The notes under the pieces are model-generated. The model was not told the origin of the DNA, searched no databases, and saw only the letters and a list, made by a program, of their open reading frames with translations. Of a DNA stretch of 64,000 nucleotides, positions 13,960-26,788 are shown piece by piece. Origin of the DNA: Entomortierella parvispora (taxonomy: Eukaryota > Mortierellomycota > Mortierellomycetes > Mortierellales > Mortierellaceae). Position numbers and translations under genes: made by a program. How positions within the stretch are numbered: position 1 is the stretch's first letter; each line of letters begins with the position of its first letter. The stretch spans positions 1,178,001 through 1,242,000 of the forward strand of contig OY752147.1 of assembly GCA_963573315.1 (NCBI GenBank). The letters are read 5' to 3'.

Positions 13960-16951
13960 ATGAACGGCTCGGCCCCTGCGATCCCAAAAATTCACCCCGT
14001 CTTTGCCACACAGCCTTTGACGACCCTTGGCTCTGTCCCGGATGAAGGAGAGCTTGAGGTCGAGTACAAAGATGGCGCTTTTTCCATCGATGCCGCTTTG
14101 CCTCAGAAACACTCTGATGCCGGCCAGAGTGGCGCGGATCAGCAGTCTCCTTCACCATCAGGAGGAAACACCCCACAGCAGCAACCTCCTCCTCACGGTT
14201 GGACTGTGAGAGCCTTATATGACTTTGAGGGTCAGCCAGAGTTTTCTGAACTGTCCTTTAGCGCAGGAGATGTGTTGACTGTCGTCAAAGTCGGACTGGC
14301 AGAGGGATGGTCGCTCGCTGAGAAGGATGGGGTCAAAGGTCTTGTGCCAGAGGCGTACATCACTGTATGACAAATGAATGCGAGTAGATTCTCTTTCTGT
14401 TCTTTGTTTGATGCGATAGCATATGTCTCTCTCTATTTGACTCTAACAATGGCGACACCTTTCCTACTCTTTTCTAGTATATCCATGACTTTTCAACCTC
14501 CCCCCCTGGCATGGATCAGAACAGCGGAGGCCATGCTCAAGAGATGTCAACAACATCGGCCTACTCGAGTTACTCGACTACAACGGCCATCGGAGGAGGT
14601 ACCAATCCTCGGAATTCCGTCTTTGGCAAACGTCAGCTGAACAGGTTCTCTTGGTTTGTCACTACTGGCGTCGAAGAATTCATTTTGACTGGAGGCACAA
14701 CTACCGCCAACACTGCGTCGACAAAATACACCAAGTCGGGAGGCGCCGAAGGCTACTCTAGTTCTACCTTGGACATTAGTCGATCTCATCGCACTAGTGC
14801 TGCTGTTGTACCAGACATTTATGATCGATCTCCACCTAATTCAGTTGGAGGGTCAGTTCGACAACCCTATGGGCCTGTTGGAAGCATGAGGAGTAATAGC
14901 GGCGGCTCCGGAGCTGGTGCAGAAAGCAAGATATCTGACGACTCAGAGGAGGAAGAGGAAGTAACAGAGTCGGACAAACATTACGTTCAATCTGGACCAA
15001 GTTGGCAGGAGAAGGCCCCTCTCTTCAAGGTGAGAGTGCATGACCCCGAAACTCGACGGAAGATGGTCGGTATGCAGGAGTACACGCTTTTCCAAGTCAC
15101 TTCGACCGTAAGACCAACATGTGGACATGATCATGACGTGTTTGTTACGCCTGCCCTAGATAGTTAATGACAAATCATCCCCTCCATAGTTCACGCAAGG
15201 TGTATCGGTAACAGTGGAGCGCCGATATAGTCAGTTCGAGTGGCTCTATGAACGACTGATCCGCAAGTTTGGAGCACTTGTGTTTCCGCCATTGCCAGAA
15301 AAGCAGTATGCAGGTAAGTACTTCTGTGCCTACTCTCAAACATCCCATCTCAATATTTAAGCGGCATTAACGCGGAGGATCTGTTTTAATAGGTCGCTTC
15401 TCTGATGAGTTTATCGAGCGCAGAAGGCGCGCTTTGGAGCGGTTTTTGAATAGACTAGTTCGTCATCCAGTGTTGCGATATTCGGATTTGTTGACGCACT
15501 TTTTAAGTTGCAGTGACGATGGGGACTGGAAGCGAGCTGAACGCAAGTTCGAGAATGATAGGATCATAGGCACAGGATTCTTTAAGCATGTGTACCATCC
15601 TGAGTTCAACGTGAATGAAGACGGGTAAGGACTTAATTCCCTCCCGTCCTATATTGTTTGGATTGCCCAACAAAAGGGCTAAACACTGCGTACATTCCTC
15701 TATCCTATATCATAGGGACATTGACCTCGTCGAGCGATTCAATGCCCACTGCAAAGGCTCGGAGAGGTTGATGCCATTCTTGACCGACGCAACCTTGGCG
15801 TACAAGGAAGGCGTCAGTGGTATGTTCGAGCTATGACCGTGTCAATGGCTCAACTTTCTTCTAACTGCCGTGACACCTAATATGTAGACTCTCAGTTCCG
15901 CTATAAGCGATTCGGCTTGGCACTCTTGAACCTCATTTCAACCACTAAGGATGGACTTGAGAACCAAACGCTCAATGATGATCTTGCCTGGTGCTGGCGC
16001 GAAAACTGCAATGGTACGATATTTTCCTTACATCACTTTTCGTGTACGTTTTATCGGACTAACATAGAGGTCCTGATCTAATTCATGTTGAAAAACAGAA
16101 TGTCTCCGGTTAACCAAGGCCTTGCAAACAACTGCTGAGACAATGCAACTTATGGCTGATGTTCACCAATCGCACATCAATGAAGGATGTACGCCTTGGC
16201 AGGAAACAATCAAGGAGCATGCTACGCCTTCAACGACTTTTGCACCCCTGGTAGACATGCACACAGGGACGCACAAGAAACTAGTCGAAATATTTGAGAA
16301 GGAGCAGACTATGGAGGTAACAAGTTGTTTTATATGAATGTCTGGACTAGGATTGGGTAACAGATTTCTTCGCTAGAATTGACACGATCCACTCTTTGAT
16401 TTCTTTGTTTGTACAGGAGATCGATTCGGAAACTGTCAAATCCCGGTGCGACACAGTGTTCAATATCACTTTGGCCGAGATGGATCGCGTCCACGATGAA
16501 CGAGTCGAGGATTTCCAGAATGGCACGAAAGAATTCTTGGACTCTCAAATAGCGTACCACGAGAAGGTAAAGCGTGACTTTACGACTTTTTTCGCTGCAG
16601 CGTCTGAACGAGATATGTATGAAGTGTTTTGGCTAACAAAAATCCTTCGTTTGACGTGGAAAACCGCCTGTTTAGTTGTTGGCCCATTTAAAACAGGCAA
16701 GGGCTGCGTTTGACACGCCATACTACGACAATCTGTCCAACTCGCCTCGATTCCGCTCCCGGTACGAAAAGGATCTGGACGACCAGCGATACCAGTCTCA
16801 AAAGCCATCACGCCCTGTCTCGGCGGCGTCGGTTGCGTCTGTGTCCAATATGGTCGGAGGAGTTGTGGATGGAGTGGGGTTCATGAATGGGTTGCTCAAG
16901 AGCAAGACACGAACGTCGGCAGGACGCAGCCTCATGGGCTTTTGGTCCTGA
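13960..16951 (+). CDS. SH3-PX-BAR sorting nexin (SNX9/18/33-like)
   Basis: Membrane-remodelling adaptor of endocytosis: SH3 binds proline-rich partners such as dynamin or WASP, PX binds phosphoinositides, BAR curves the membrane. Nine exons: 13960-14364, 14478-15107, 15190-15313, 15393-15624, 15716-15819, 15888-16013, 16099-16316, 16417-16566, 16676-16951. Phases agree throughout and give 754 residues. SH3 at about 81-135 (ALYDFEG, ELSFSAGD, EGWSLAEKDG, GLVPEAYI). A Ser/Gly/acidic linker follows. PX at about 315-460, with the basic ERRYSQFEWLYERL and PPLPEKQ. The rest is helical, with typical SNX9-type BAR sequence (ERLMPFLTDATLAYKEG, YHEKLLAHLKQARAAFD). The C-terminal tail is Ser/Gly-rich. 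Confidence 0.88.
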
Positions 16952-17318
16952 AAGACCAACGGAACAGCGGATTCTCGGATGACTGGGGGGAACAAGAAGG
17001 AGGAAGGGGGGTACAAGAAGGAGGAAGGGGGGGAGGGGGCAGGCGGAGAGAAAGAAGAGCCCAGGCCGCAAATCAGGCAACATCGCCATGGCGCGAAAAA
17101 AGGAAATAAAAAACTGAGATATGCCCTCCAAAAGCCACCAGCGGCGAATCACCGGCCGAATCGAATCTCCGAGATGGGGACGGGGCGCGTGTGATTTTTG
17201 GGCCCACGTCTCTCTCTCTTTCTGCAGCATTCGCTCCCTTATTTCCTTCTCTCTTTGTCCCTCTCGTCTTCTCGATCGCCATCCTCCGTTCCTTCCCCCT
17301 TGTGGCCGAATCCCTGAC
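16952..17318 (+). promoter_or_regulatory. Intergenic region and ferrochelatase leader
   Basis: No gene. A purine-rich patch (about 16985-17060) holds imperfect copies of a 17-base unit (GGGGGGTACAAGAAGGA-like). Then comes a C/T-rich leader (17205-17300) in front of the ferrochelatase ATG. Confidence 0.4.
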
Positions 17319-18999
<1,681 letters not shown>

Positions 19000-19827
19000 C
19001 CTTGTAGATATTAAATATTACTTCAGTTTCTTCATCAACTCTTTGCTTGCTGCCTCCTTGTCAGGCATTTGTGATGTGAGGCCGAACCAAAAAGTGAAGT
19101 ACAGACCAAACTCTTCGCTGTGTAATAAAGACGGGTAAAAAAGTGGATCTCCTCCATCTTTTCTAGCGTCTTTAAGTGTACTATACAGTATATAATCCAA
19201 CAGTCGATGGTCCACCGGAGCTAAGGAAGAGGGAGGGGGGGAGAGGGGGGGGGTTTTTTTTTTCTTGTCAAAGATCCCTCGCGAGAGTGGAGTTTATTTT
19301 CTGTTATTTGTAAGTTGATCCGAACAACGTGCATTTGCCCGCATTCGTTCAACCCAAGTGAAACGGACTTAATAAGATGCTTGACATCGCACAGCCCGTC
19401 TATGACGGCCCATGCACCCTTGTATCACAAACCCGCGACCTCGTGGGTGGCGTCTCCTGCTTGCCTGGGCGAAGCTGGGTCCTGTCCTCCAAGTGGCCTT
19501 TCATGCTCATTCGTCAGTCTATTCTCCGAGATCCTTTTCCAAGAAGTATTTTATAACATCGTCCGCGGGTGTCCTCCTCGACACTTCTAAACTCTGCTGT
19601 CCATGTCCCGAAGGCAGGTTAATGGCCATCCTGGCCTTTTTGTCGTATCGATGGCGATCTGCTCAGGGTGGGGTCTTGCTTTGGGAGGGGGGGAGAGGGG
19701 GGAAAGGGGGGAAAGGGGTTTTTTGTCAAATATTTTTTTTGTCGACGAAGTTTTGAACGAATGTGCAGTCACGTGATCGGTTAGTTCTTGGCCGGGATGG
19801 TAACTGCGACCTCATCATCTAATCCAA
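19000..19827. other. Intergenic region with two G-run/T-run motifs
   Basis: No gene. Two similar motifs occur about 455 bases apart on the same strand: near 19229-19275 and 19682-19742. Each has several runs of 4-10 G separated by A or GA, then a T-run and GTCAAA. Both could fold as G-quadruplexes on the + strand. Confidence 0.5.
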
Positions 19828-19899
19828 AGCAAAGTCGCCCAGAGGAAGAGCGCTGGGCTCATAACCCAGAGGTCGGTGGATCGAAACCACCCTTTGCTA
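19828..19899 (+). tRNA. Initiator tRNA-Met (CAT), copy 1
   Basis: A 72-base cloverleaf. Acceptor stem AGCAAAG pairs with CTTTGCT, discriminator A. The anticodon arm GCTGGGCTCATAACCCAG carries CAT. The T-arm GGTGGATCGAAACCACC has the ATCGAAA loop typical of eukaryotic initiator tRNA, and the sequence closely follows the conserved eukaryotic initiator. No intron. Confidence 0.93.
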
Positions 19900-19926
19900 C
19901 GTACCATGACCCTTCGGGTCCGCCTT

Positions 19927-19931
<5 letters not shown>

Positions 19932-19960
<29 letters not shown>
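19932..19960 (+). repeat. T29 homopolymer after tRNA copy 1
   Basis: Twenty-nine T, 32 bases beyond the tRNA and preceded by TTTTT at about 19925. It acts at least as a strong RNA polymerase III stop and is far longer than needed. Confidence 0.75.
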
Positions 19961-19963
<3 letters not shown>

Positions 19964-20058
19964 GTCGGCGATGAGTCATCGGAGAAAGTGCCAAAACTGC
20001 GATTTCGACCAGAATATCGGACGCCGTCCCTCTTTCCACCTTCTATATGGACTCTTCG

Positions 20059-20130
20059 AGCAAAGTCGCCCAGAGGAAGAGCGCTGGGCTCATAACCCAG
20101 AGGTCGGTGGATCGAAACCACCCTTTGCTA
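20059..20130 (+). tRNA. Initiator tRNA-Met (CAT), copy 2
   Basis: Identical to the first copy over all 72 bases, on the same strand, starting 231 bases downstream. The flanks differ outside the tRNA, so this is not a simple block duplication. Confidence 0.93.
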
Positions 20131-20885
20131 TGATCTCCTTAACCTGGGACCCCCATGGGGCCCAGGTTCTCTTTTTGCTTGTGTAGAACTGGCCTTTTGC
20201 TCCAGGTTACAGGAGGCCTTTGTAGGATGTCCGTACTGCTGTCGTTGCTTCAATCTCGCGTGAGCAATTGACCGTTGGATCTTTATGGGCGGTCCGGGCT
20301 GGGTTGAGCCTATCTACACAGGTCAGCAAGGCTTGCATCGCCCATGATAAACCTACTGATCTGTCGCCCGAGGGCTGCCAATTCAAAAATGAAAAAGTTG
20401 AGTCCCGGACTCCCGAAAGCCGAGACGCGTCCTAGTCACATGATCATATCCGACTTTGCATGTTACACAAGAAGGGCAACAACGTGGTAGGCTACGGGAT
20501 ATTAGCTCAAACTAGACATAAACTCCCTTTCCCTCACTCACTGTGTCTTAGAGAATAAGTTGCATCTCCCCCTCCCTTTCTCACCGTCGAATCTCTGAGG
20601 AACGTTCAGGCTGAGTGCTCTTTTTCCTCACTTCTCTTCCTTCATTTTGGACTCGGACCTCTTCCTTCCGATGCGGTGTCACAGCCGCAGTTCATGGCAA
20701 AGCAGCCGTATCACAATGCAAGTACAAAATTCAGAGAGCTTTTGTTTTTTTTATCTCATTTCTTTCTCCCAGCTCGTTCTCTTCGCTTTCCCCTTGTCTT
20801 TCTTTCTAGCCTGCTGCACCGCTTTTCAAACGATACACTATACTAGATGGTCTTTTTTTTCAGACAAGACACGGCGCCGCCAAGC
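20131..20885. other. Intergenic region tRNA to OB-fold gene
   Basis: Apart from the hairpin at its left end, I see only a C/T-rich promoter block (20525-20830) before the OB-fold gene. Confidence 0.4.
20141..20168 (+). other. Near-perfect palindromic hairpin after tRNA copy 2
   Basis: AACCTGGG...CCCAGGTT arms enclose the palindrome CCCCATGGGG, followed by CTCTTTTT. The stem-loop plus T-run ten bases after the tRNA could serve as terminator or processing signal. Confidence 0.5.
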
Positions 20886-21441
20886 ATGTATGAACTTAGG
20901 GATCTCTTTGACCTGCAGAACGCGGCGACAAGAGCCGATAATATTAACGTTATAGGACGTGTTGGTCATCTATGGTACGAAGCCAAACGTTGCACGAATG
21001 GACGTAAAGGCAGTAGACAAGGCGCTTTCAACCAAAAGGACAGCTTATACCTTCATAAACGCTGCCTCGACAAACTGATATCTTGCTCAGATTACCTCAT
21101 AGAGTTAACGTTGCAAGACTGGAGCCGGCCCGAAGTTGGCGTACCTTGTGCCATCTTCTCTCCAATCGAAGAGTATCTGAATTCGGATTTAATCAAGGTC
21201 GGGGATCGTCTTGTTGCCTTCAATGTTAGTGTAAGTATGAATATGAGAGGAAGGAGATGATGCGATTCAACTGAAAGGCATGGTTCTGACACTTAATCAC
21301 CTCTCTAAAAACCCCCCTCTACCATTGAAGTATGTCCAACGGGAAGATAGGTGGCAAGTCCTTGTGAAGGGCAACCAGAAATGTGGTGAGAACTGGTTTG
21401 TGAGACGCCCTGATATTTTTTCAGATCCAGTGTTCATGTAG
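20886..21441 (+). CDS. Small OB-fold protein, POT1/telomere-end-binding-like (A)
   Basis: Two exons, 20886-21230 and 21331-21441, in phase 0, encode 151 residues. The pattern follows the first OB fold of POT1: strand 1 INVIGRVGHLW, then after a basic insert YLIELTLQD, VPCAIFSP, IKVGDRLVAFNVSV and finally WQVLVKGN and WFVRRPD. In POT1 this fold binds single-stranded telomeric DNA. Here the fold is the whole protein, with none of the other POT1 domains. An upstream in-frame ATG (20847) is possible. The next gene encodes a relative. The family call is by pattern only; a generic OB-fold ssDNA-binding protein is the alternative. Confidence 0.5.
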
Positions 21442-21894
21442 CCGCGAATGAACACACAGCAAGACACAGCCCAGCTCAACTCGCCTTCGCCTTTGTTTAC
21501 TGCGGTCATATGGCCTGTGCTACTGAAGACCATCTCGACAGGGCGCAATAAGGAGGGCAAAAAATGCTTCGCCTCATTGCCACCAGCACAGCAAAACAAA
21601 AAAAAAAAAAATACATTTTCCGGCCATTGTCAACCATCAACAAAGCTTAGACAATCAACAATGTGAGATGAGAGGCGGGTGACCATCAGAAGGCCGAACA
21701 TGCAACAACACATGCACTTCGCCATGGTCTTCAGCATGGTCATCATCTGATGGCGGCGAAGACCTTTAGGTACAAATAACTCCAACGAAAGACTCTTTTT
21801 CCTCCCACCTCAACCCCTTCCCCTCACACCCCAAAATATCCATAACCAGTATTTTTTTTTGGCACATTCCTTCACGCATTCACAAAGAGCGCTC
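21442..21894. other. Intergenic region between the two OB-fold genes
   Basis: No gene. It includes an A-run at 21599-21611 and a C-rich promoter block just before 21850. Confidence 0.4.
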
Positions 21895-22490
21895 ATGGAA
21901 ACTTACTTTCGTAATCGAGCCAGCATTAGTGGGCAGTTCGTCGCAGGTAGAAGGGACTTCTCCTTTCCTGTGATTTATATGTGGCCACAGTTCGATTTCA
22001 ATGTTCAGGATACGGACGTATTGCTCTGCAACATTGAGGTCCGTATCGTAAAGGCTGGATGGGCCCCCATTCAATGTCAAGAAGGAACTCAAGGTCAGGT
22101 CAAATGTACTCTCACGTTCTGTACAAGCTACTTGCAGAGTAGTGTGATTAACTTGCTGTCATGATAGATTTCCTGCGACTCATGGTTGTGAGGGACGTGC
22201 GCAATCCAGCCGCAGCCAGAATCAATCTGGCCATGTTCTCACCGACGGAAAGCGACCTGAAGCCTCTAAGAGATGGAGACATAATAACTGCGATCAATGC
22301 TAGGGTAAATCTATTGAGGTATTAATCTTGGAGGGTGTTGGAAAGTGCAGAGAACACAAGCGATTAACAAATTTTGTTTGTTTGTCATGTACTCGGAATC
22401 CTCTCATAGTTCCTCAAGCATCGCGATTACGGATTGCAGTTTCAGGTGACTGGTGGAAACCGGGAATGGTTAGTGCGACGCGACTGGTAA
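21895..22490 (+). CDS. Small OB-fold protein, POT1-like paralogue (B)
   Basis: Three exons ending at 22490. Exon 2 starts at 22168 and ends near 22304; exon 3 starts near 22411. The first donor is uncertain (22095, GTCAGG, or a nearby GTAC), which changes a few residues. The protein has about 145 residues. Its second half parallels the neighbour: AMFSPTESDLK, RDGDIITAINA, LQFQVTGGN and EWLVRRD against AIFSPIEEYL, KVGDRLVAFNV, WQVLVKGN and WFVRRPD. The N-termini differ except for the strand DVLLCNIEVRIV. It is an old tandem paralogue, since introns and residues have diverged. Confidence 0.45.
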
Positions 22491-23605
22491 ACATGCCCGA
22501 TCGCCGATCAACGTGTTGCTATCAAAACTCGCCTGCAGCAACAAGAAATAAAACAAGGAAATTGGCTTACTAGTATGTAGAGGAGGACTGGGAGAGAGGA
22601 CTGCAGAGTGAAGTGTGCCTTGGTTGTTCATTCTGTCAGTTGTAACACCATCGCAGTTGGTCTCTTGCCGTTGAATTACAGTCATACTTCGCACGTTCTG
22701 CTTTCTTTTCACCAACCATTTGAAAGCAAACAGAATCGCACGTCTGCCTCGCGCCAAATGCACGGCACCTTTGGCAATAAAACGTCGCCCACAGTCGCAT
22801 TCTCCTCCAGTTGGCCTACTTATTTCTTTTTTTCACGAGTGTCGTTCTTTCCACGAGAAATTCTTCCCAAAACATAATTAATAACGTTTCTGCTCCAGAA
22901 ACATTATAAACAATTGTCATTTGTCGCGTAGAGCTTGCTCTCGTCGCTTAGAGTTGCTGTGGTGGATGGGTGGTGCAATCTGAATGAGAACCGGACGCGA
23001 AACGAGAAAAGTGGCTGAGACAGCTGTGCTGTGTCAAAAATCAGGATCACAAAAATTTGACAGTTGCCAACCCGGCGAAAACACGTTCAGTTCTTGTGCT
23101 TGTTGGACCTGATATTGGAAAAACAAATCTCCACATAAGTGCCGGAAGAACACGTTGGTGCCAAGACTGTGCTTACGAGAGAAGAGAGGGTTGACCCGAA
23201 AAAGTCTCCTTCCACTATTTACATCAATTCGATCTTCGATTGCCCTCAAATAGGAACGTTCGGTGGTTCCGTGGGGCTGTCTCTTGCTTTGCTTTGGTCT
23301 CGGCAGCAAAATAGCTGTGCGCTTTGTTGTCGGGATTGTGGACCCTTTTCAACGCAGACGGGCACAATGTATCATGGCAAGAAACAAAAATTCAACTGGC
23401 GCAAAGTCGCTCGTCATGTCTCAATGGTCTCGGACGCCTCTTTTCTTTATTGTCCGCTGATGTTGATTCCCCTCCATGAGTGTTCCCCAGTTGTTCGCTC
23501 TGGCTCGTACCTAAGCAGGAACACAACGAAGGAATTGAAAGTTTGACCAACTCCAGTTCGCCCGACCTTTTTTGTTGGTGTTTGTTCAAGCACAGTGTTT
23601 CTAAC
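22491..23605. other. Intergenic region before the duplicated segment
   Basis: No gene is supported. Short frames on both strands lack domains and splice into nothing recognisable. Confidence 0.4.
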
Positions 23606-26600
23606 CTTCACGTCTTGTTGTCCGACCTTCAAGCGGCCCGGTCTGGTTGTTTGCTCAAGTTTTCTAGTCAATAAAAGTATAGCCTGGTTCACACCTCTCT
23701 CCTTCTTTGTCACTTCTCTCCTTCACTCTCTCTCTCTCACACACCTTTTCATTGAGGGATCTCATCGGCCTTTGATTAGAAGGTCATCACTTTGGTTTTC
23801 ATTTTTGTCGGTATTGTCGGTCGACCTTTCTCCGTTTATTACCCTATACCGCCTTCCAAACAATCATGACTGCAGCAACAATATTACCTCAGTCCAGATC
23901 GCATTTAATGGTCACGACCACCTTCTTCACATTTGCCCTCCTAATCGTTGCTTCCTCCACCCCATCTTGTTCTGCTTCTTCTGTGTCCTTCTCCTCATCC
24001 ACAGAAGCCATCGCTGCCTCTTGTACACCCTCATTGCTCAATCTCGCACAATCATCATCACGAAGCAAAGGTGATCATGAATCCCTGCAGCACTCTCAGA
24101 TCGTCCGGAGAACAGGAAGGAGAAGGCGAAGAAGCAGGGCCTTGACGATCCTTACCGAGAGCCCGTTGCTTGGATGGGTAGAAATGAAAGGTGAGTAGGA
24201 CACAGCAAACAAACAAGAAAGAAAGACAACAGAGATCTCAATTGATCATTATCAGATTCAGGAACTGACTTGTTTTTCTGGGGGAGAAAAATCAGCTCCT
24301 GCAACTCAGGCACTCCAACGCAGAGATGAAGCAGAGGAGAAGGACGATGACAGAAGAAGAGAGTCCGGCGATCATCCCGACAGATTTGAAGAGGGCGACC
24401 AAGAAGACGAAACTTTGGATGGAAAAGAAAACGAAGTGCCGAAGCAACCAAAGGATGAAGAAGATGCCGAGAGAGAAAAGGATAAGCAAGATGAAGAGGC
24501 AGAAAAGAAACGAAAAGAAGAAGAAGCCAAGGCCAAGGAGGAGGCTGATCGTCAGAAAGCAAAAGAGGAAGAAGAAGCCAAATCAAAAGAAGAGCGAGAG
24601 AGGCAGAAGACCAAGGAAGAAGAAGAGAAAAAAGAGAGGGAGCAACAGGATGCCAGAAAGAGAGAGGAGAAGGAAGCTAAAGAAAAGGCTGACAGAGAAG
24701 CCCGAGAGGAAGCCGAGAGCAAGGCCAGGGAAGAAGCGGATCTCAAGGCCAAGGAAGAGGCCGAACGCAAAGCCAAGGAGGAAGCAGACGTGAAAGCAAG
24801 AGAGGAGGATAATCTCAAAGCAAAAGAAGAGGCAAACCCGAAGGCCAAGGAAGAGGCAGACTCGAAGGCCAAGGAAGAGGCAGATATGAAGGCTGCTGAA
24901 GAAAAGGCTGCCCGGAAAGCAAATGAGGCCGTCCTCAAGGCCAAAGAGGAGGAGGAAGCTAGGATTAGAGATCAGAATGAAGCTGATCGAAAGACCAGAA
25001 AGGAGGAAGAGAACGAACGCGAGAAGAATGAGAGAGCCGAGGCTGAGCAGGAGGAGCGCGATCGACAAGCACAAAGGGATACCGACAAGAACAATGGTGG
25101 TAACTGACCTTTCTGCTCCACATATTCCTTTCAGCTCAAGACTTGATTCCTAATACCGTCCACCTTGTGCTACCTTTAGGAAACGAAGAGTCCGCCCTTG
25201 ACGGCAATGGCTTCTCGCGCAACAAAAAATCTAGTGGTGACAATTCCAAAAAGACAATTCTCATTGTCTCTGCCGTTGCTGGGTGCGTTGTCCTTGCAGT
25301 TATCATCTCTGGCCTCATCTTCATGCACAAGCGCCAAGCCCAGAGGAGATCCTCGGCTCTAAACCGATTCTTGAACCGTACTGTTGAACTCCACCCAATG
25401 TACGGCCAGTTTTCCGACTTGTCGTTCGGAGGAAATCGCAGTAACGGCGAGAAGGCCGGTCTGGCTTCCTCCTCTGCCTCCCATACACAGCATCAACAAC
25501 AATTCCCTGAGGTGCCTCATGACTATCTCCATAGCAACTGGAATGGACCCATACCTTCTGCTATGCCATCGCTCCTCCCACTGGACAATCAGCAGTACGA
25601 TGACCATGACATTGTTGAATATGGGGGAATTGGCCCCGAGATGGATCAGTATGGCCACCACCGCCCTCAGCAGCCACCTTTCATGACTTATGACCCCCAA
25701 CACCAACAAAATTACGCGTACCAACAACACTACCACGAATATTACTACTACCCTGAAGACTCTTGCGACAGTGCCTCTTATGGCCAAGAGGTCAATGCTA
25801 ATGAACAATACCATATGCAAAGCTCTAGTCCCGTCTCTACCGCTGAGCTGATTGTGGCGAACAACAACACCGTGCAACCATTATCCTACATAGTATACCC
25901 GTCCTCTGAACCTGACGCAGTTGCTACGCTGTCCCCACCACCAAGAGAGGCTCGTCTACCAGCCATCGTCACAGCAGATCTCCCGCCAGCAGAGTCCGCG
26001 TCGTCCAACTCGTCTCCAAGGCAGGGCAAGTCAAGGATAATCCGTTCTCCCGAAGGAATCGTAGAGCCAAAAGCGGACAGAGACACATTTGTAGTCAAGA
26101 TGGGGCGAGGCTCGAGCATTCATCACCCCGGTAGTAAAGACACCGACAACAACAACCACAGACGTGGTAGAGGAAACAAGAGCGGCGTTCACCTTCTTAG
26201 TTTGGACAGACATGAAATCAAGGCAGATCCTGGTCTGCGCATGACGTTCAAGCCCGCGCCCGTTTCTGCCCTGATCGCCTCGGAGCTCATATATTCTTCA
26301 TGCAAGAGCGCAGCCGCTGATGAAGAGGCTGGAACTTCATCCACTCAAGGATCGTCTTCGGTGGGCTCACCCTCGCCAAAGAACATCCGGAGGACGGGCA
26401 GTCTGTTGTTTGAGCAGTGCAATACCACAGAAAAAAGACTTTAACGAAATAAACATTGATAACGATCCCAATGCAAAATGTGCGGCGCTTTTTTGATGTT
26501 TTGAATGTTGACAAACCAGCACATCCCAGAAAGTGGCAAGGCAAGACATGATCTTCGAACCAGAAGGCCACGAACCTATTGACTCTTCTGAATGAGGCCA

Positions 26601-26788
26601 CGCGTGCTTTGGTGACTGGAAGGTTGGACACGGCGGATGGACGTGCAAATGTAACTGAGACAAACAATAATGATGCTGATGCTTAAATACCAATCCATTC
26701 CGGTCCTATTCCACTTTTTGTCCTTTCTCGACGACCGCTCGACAACTTCTACGCTCCTACCTTCTTTCGTGCACGACATTCAGACATG
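23606..26788 (+). repeat. 3.2-kb direct repeat, copy 1
   Basis: Reappears at 40630-43812 (offset 17,024). It contains a promoter, a complete membrane-protein gene and the promoter of a quinone oxidoreductase gene up to its ATG. I find three differences (near 24652, 26204 and 26617). Identity falls sharply on both sides. Confidence 0.93.
23866..26444 (+). CDS. Single-pass membrane protein with charged coiled coil (copy 1)
   Basis: Three exons, 23866-24190, 24296-25099 and 25135-26444, both junctions in phase 1, 812 residues. The N-terminus has a hydrophobic stretch (TTTFFTFALLIVASSTPSC), a likely signal peptide. Exon 2 is a repetitive Lys/Glu/Ala coiled coil (KAKEEADxKAREEA units). Exon 3 has one membrane segment (TILIVSAVAGCVVLAVIISG) followed by basic HKRQAQRR, then a long cytoplasmic tail rich in Gln, Tyr, Pro and Ser. 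The layout suggests a wall- or surface-anchored sensor or spacer, but I recognise no family. The 34-base last intron is unusually short, so that junction needs RNA support, although the reading frame favours it. Confidence 0.72.
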
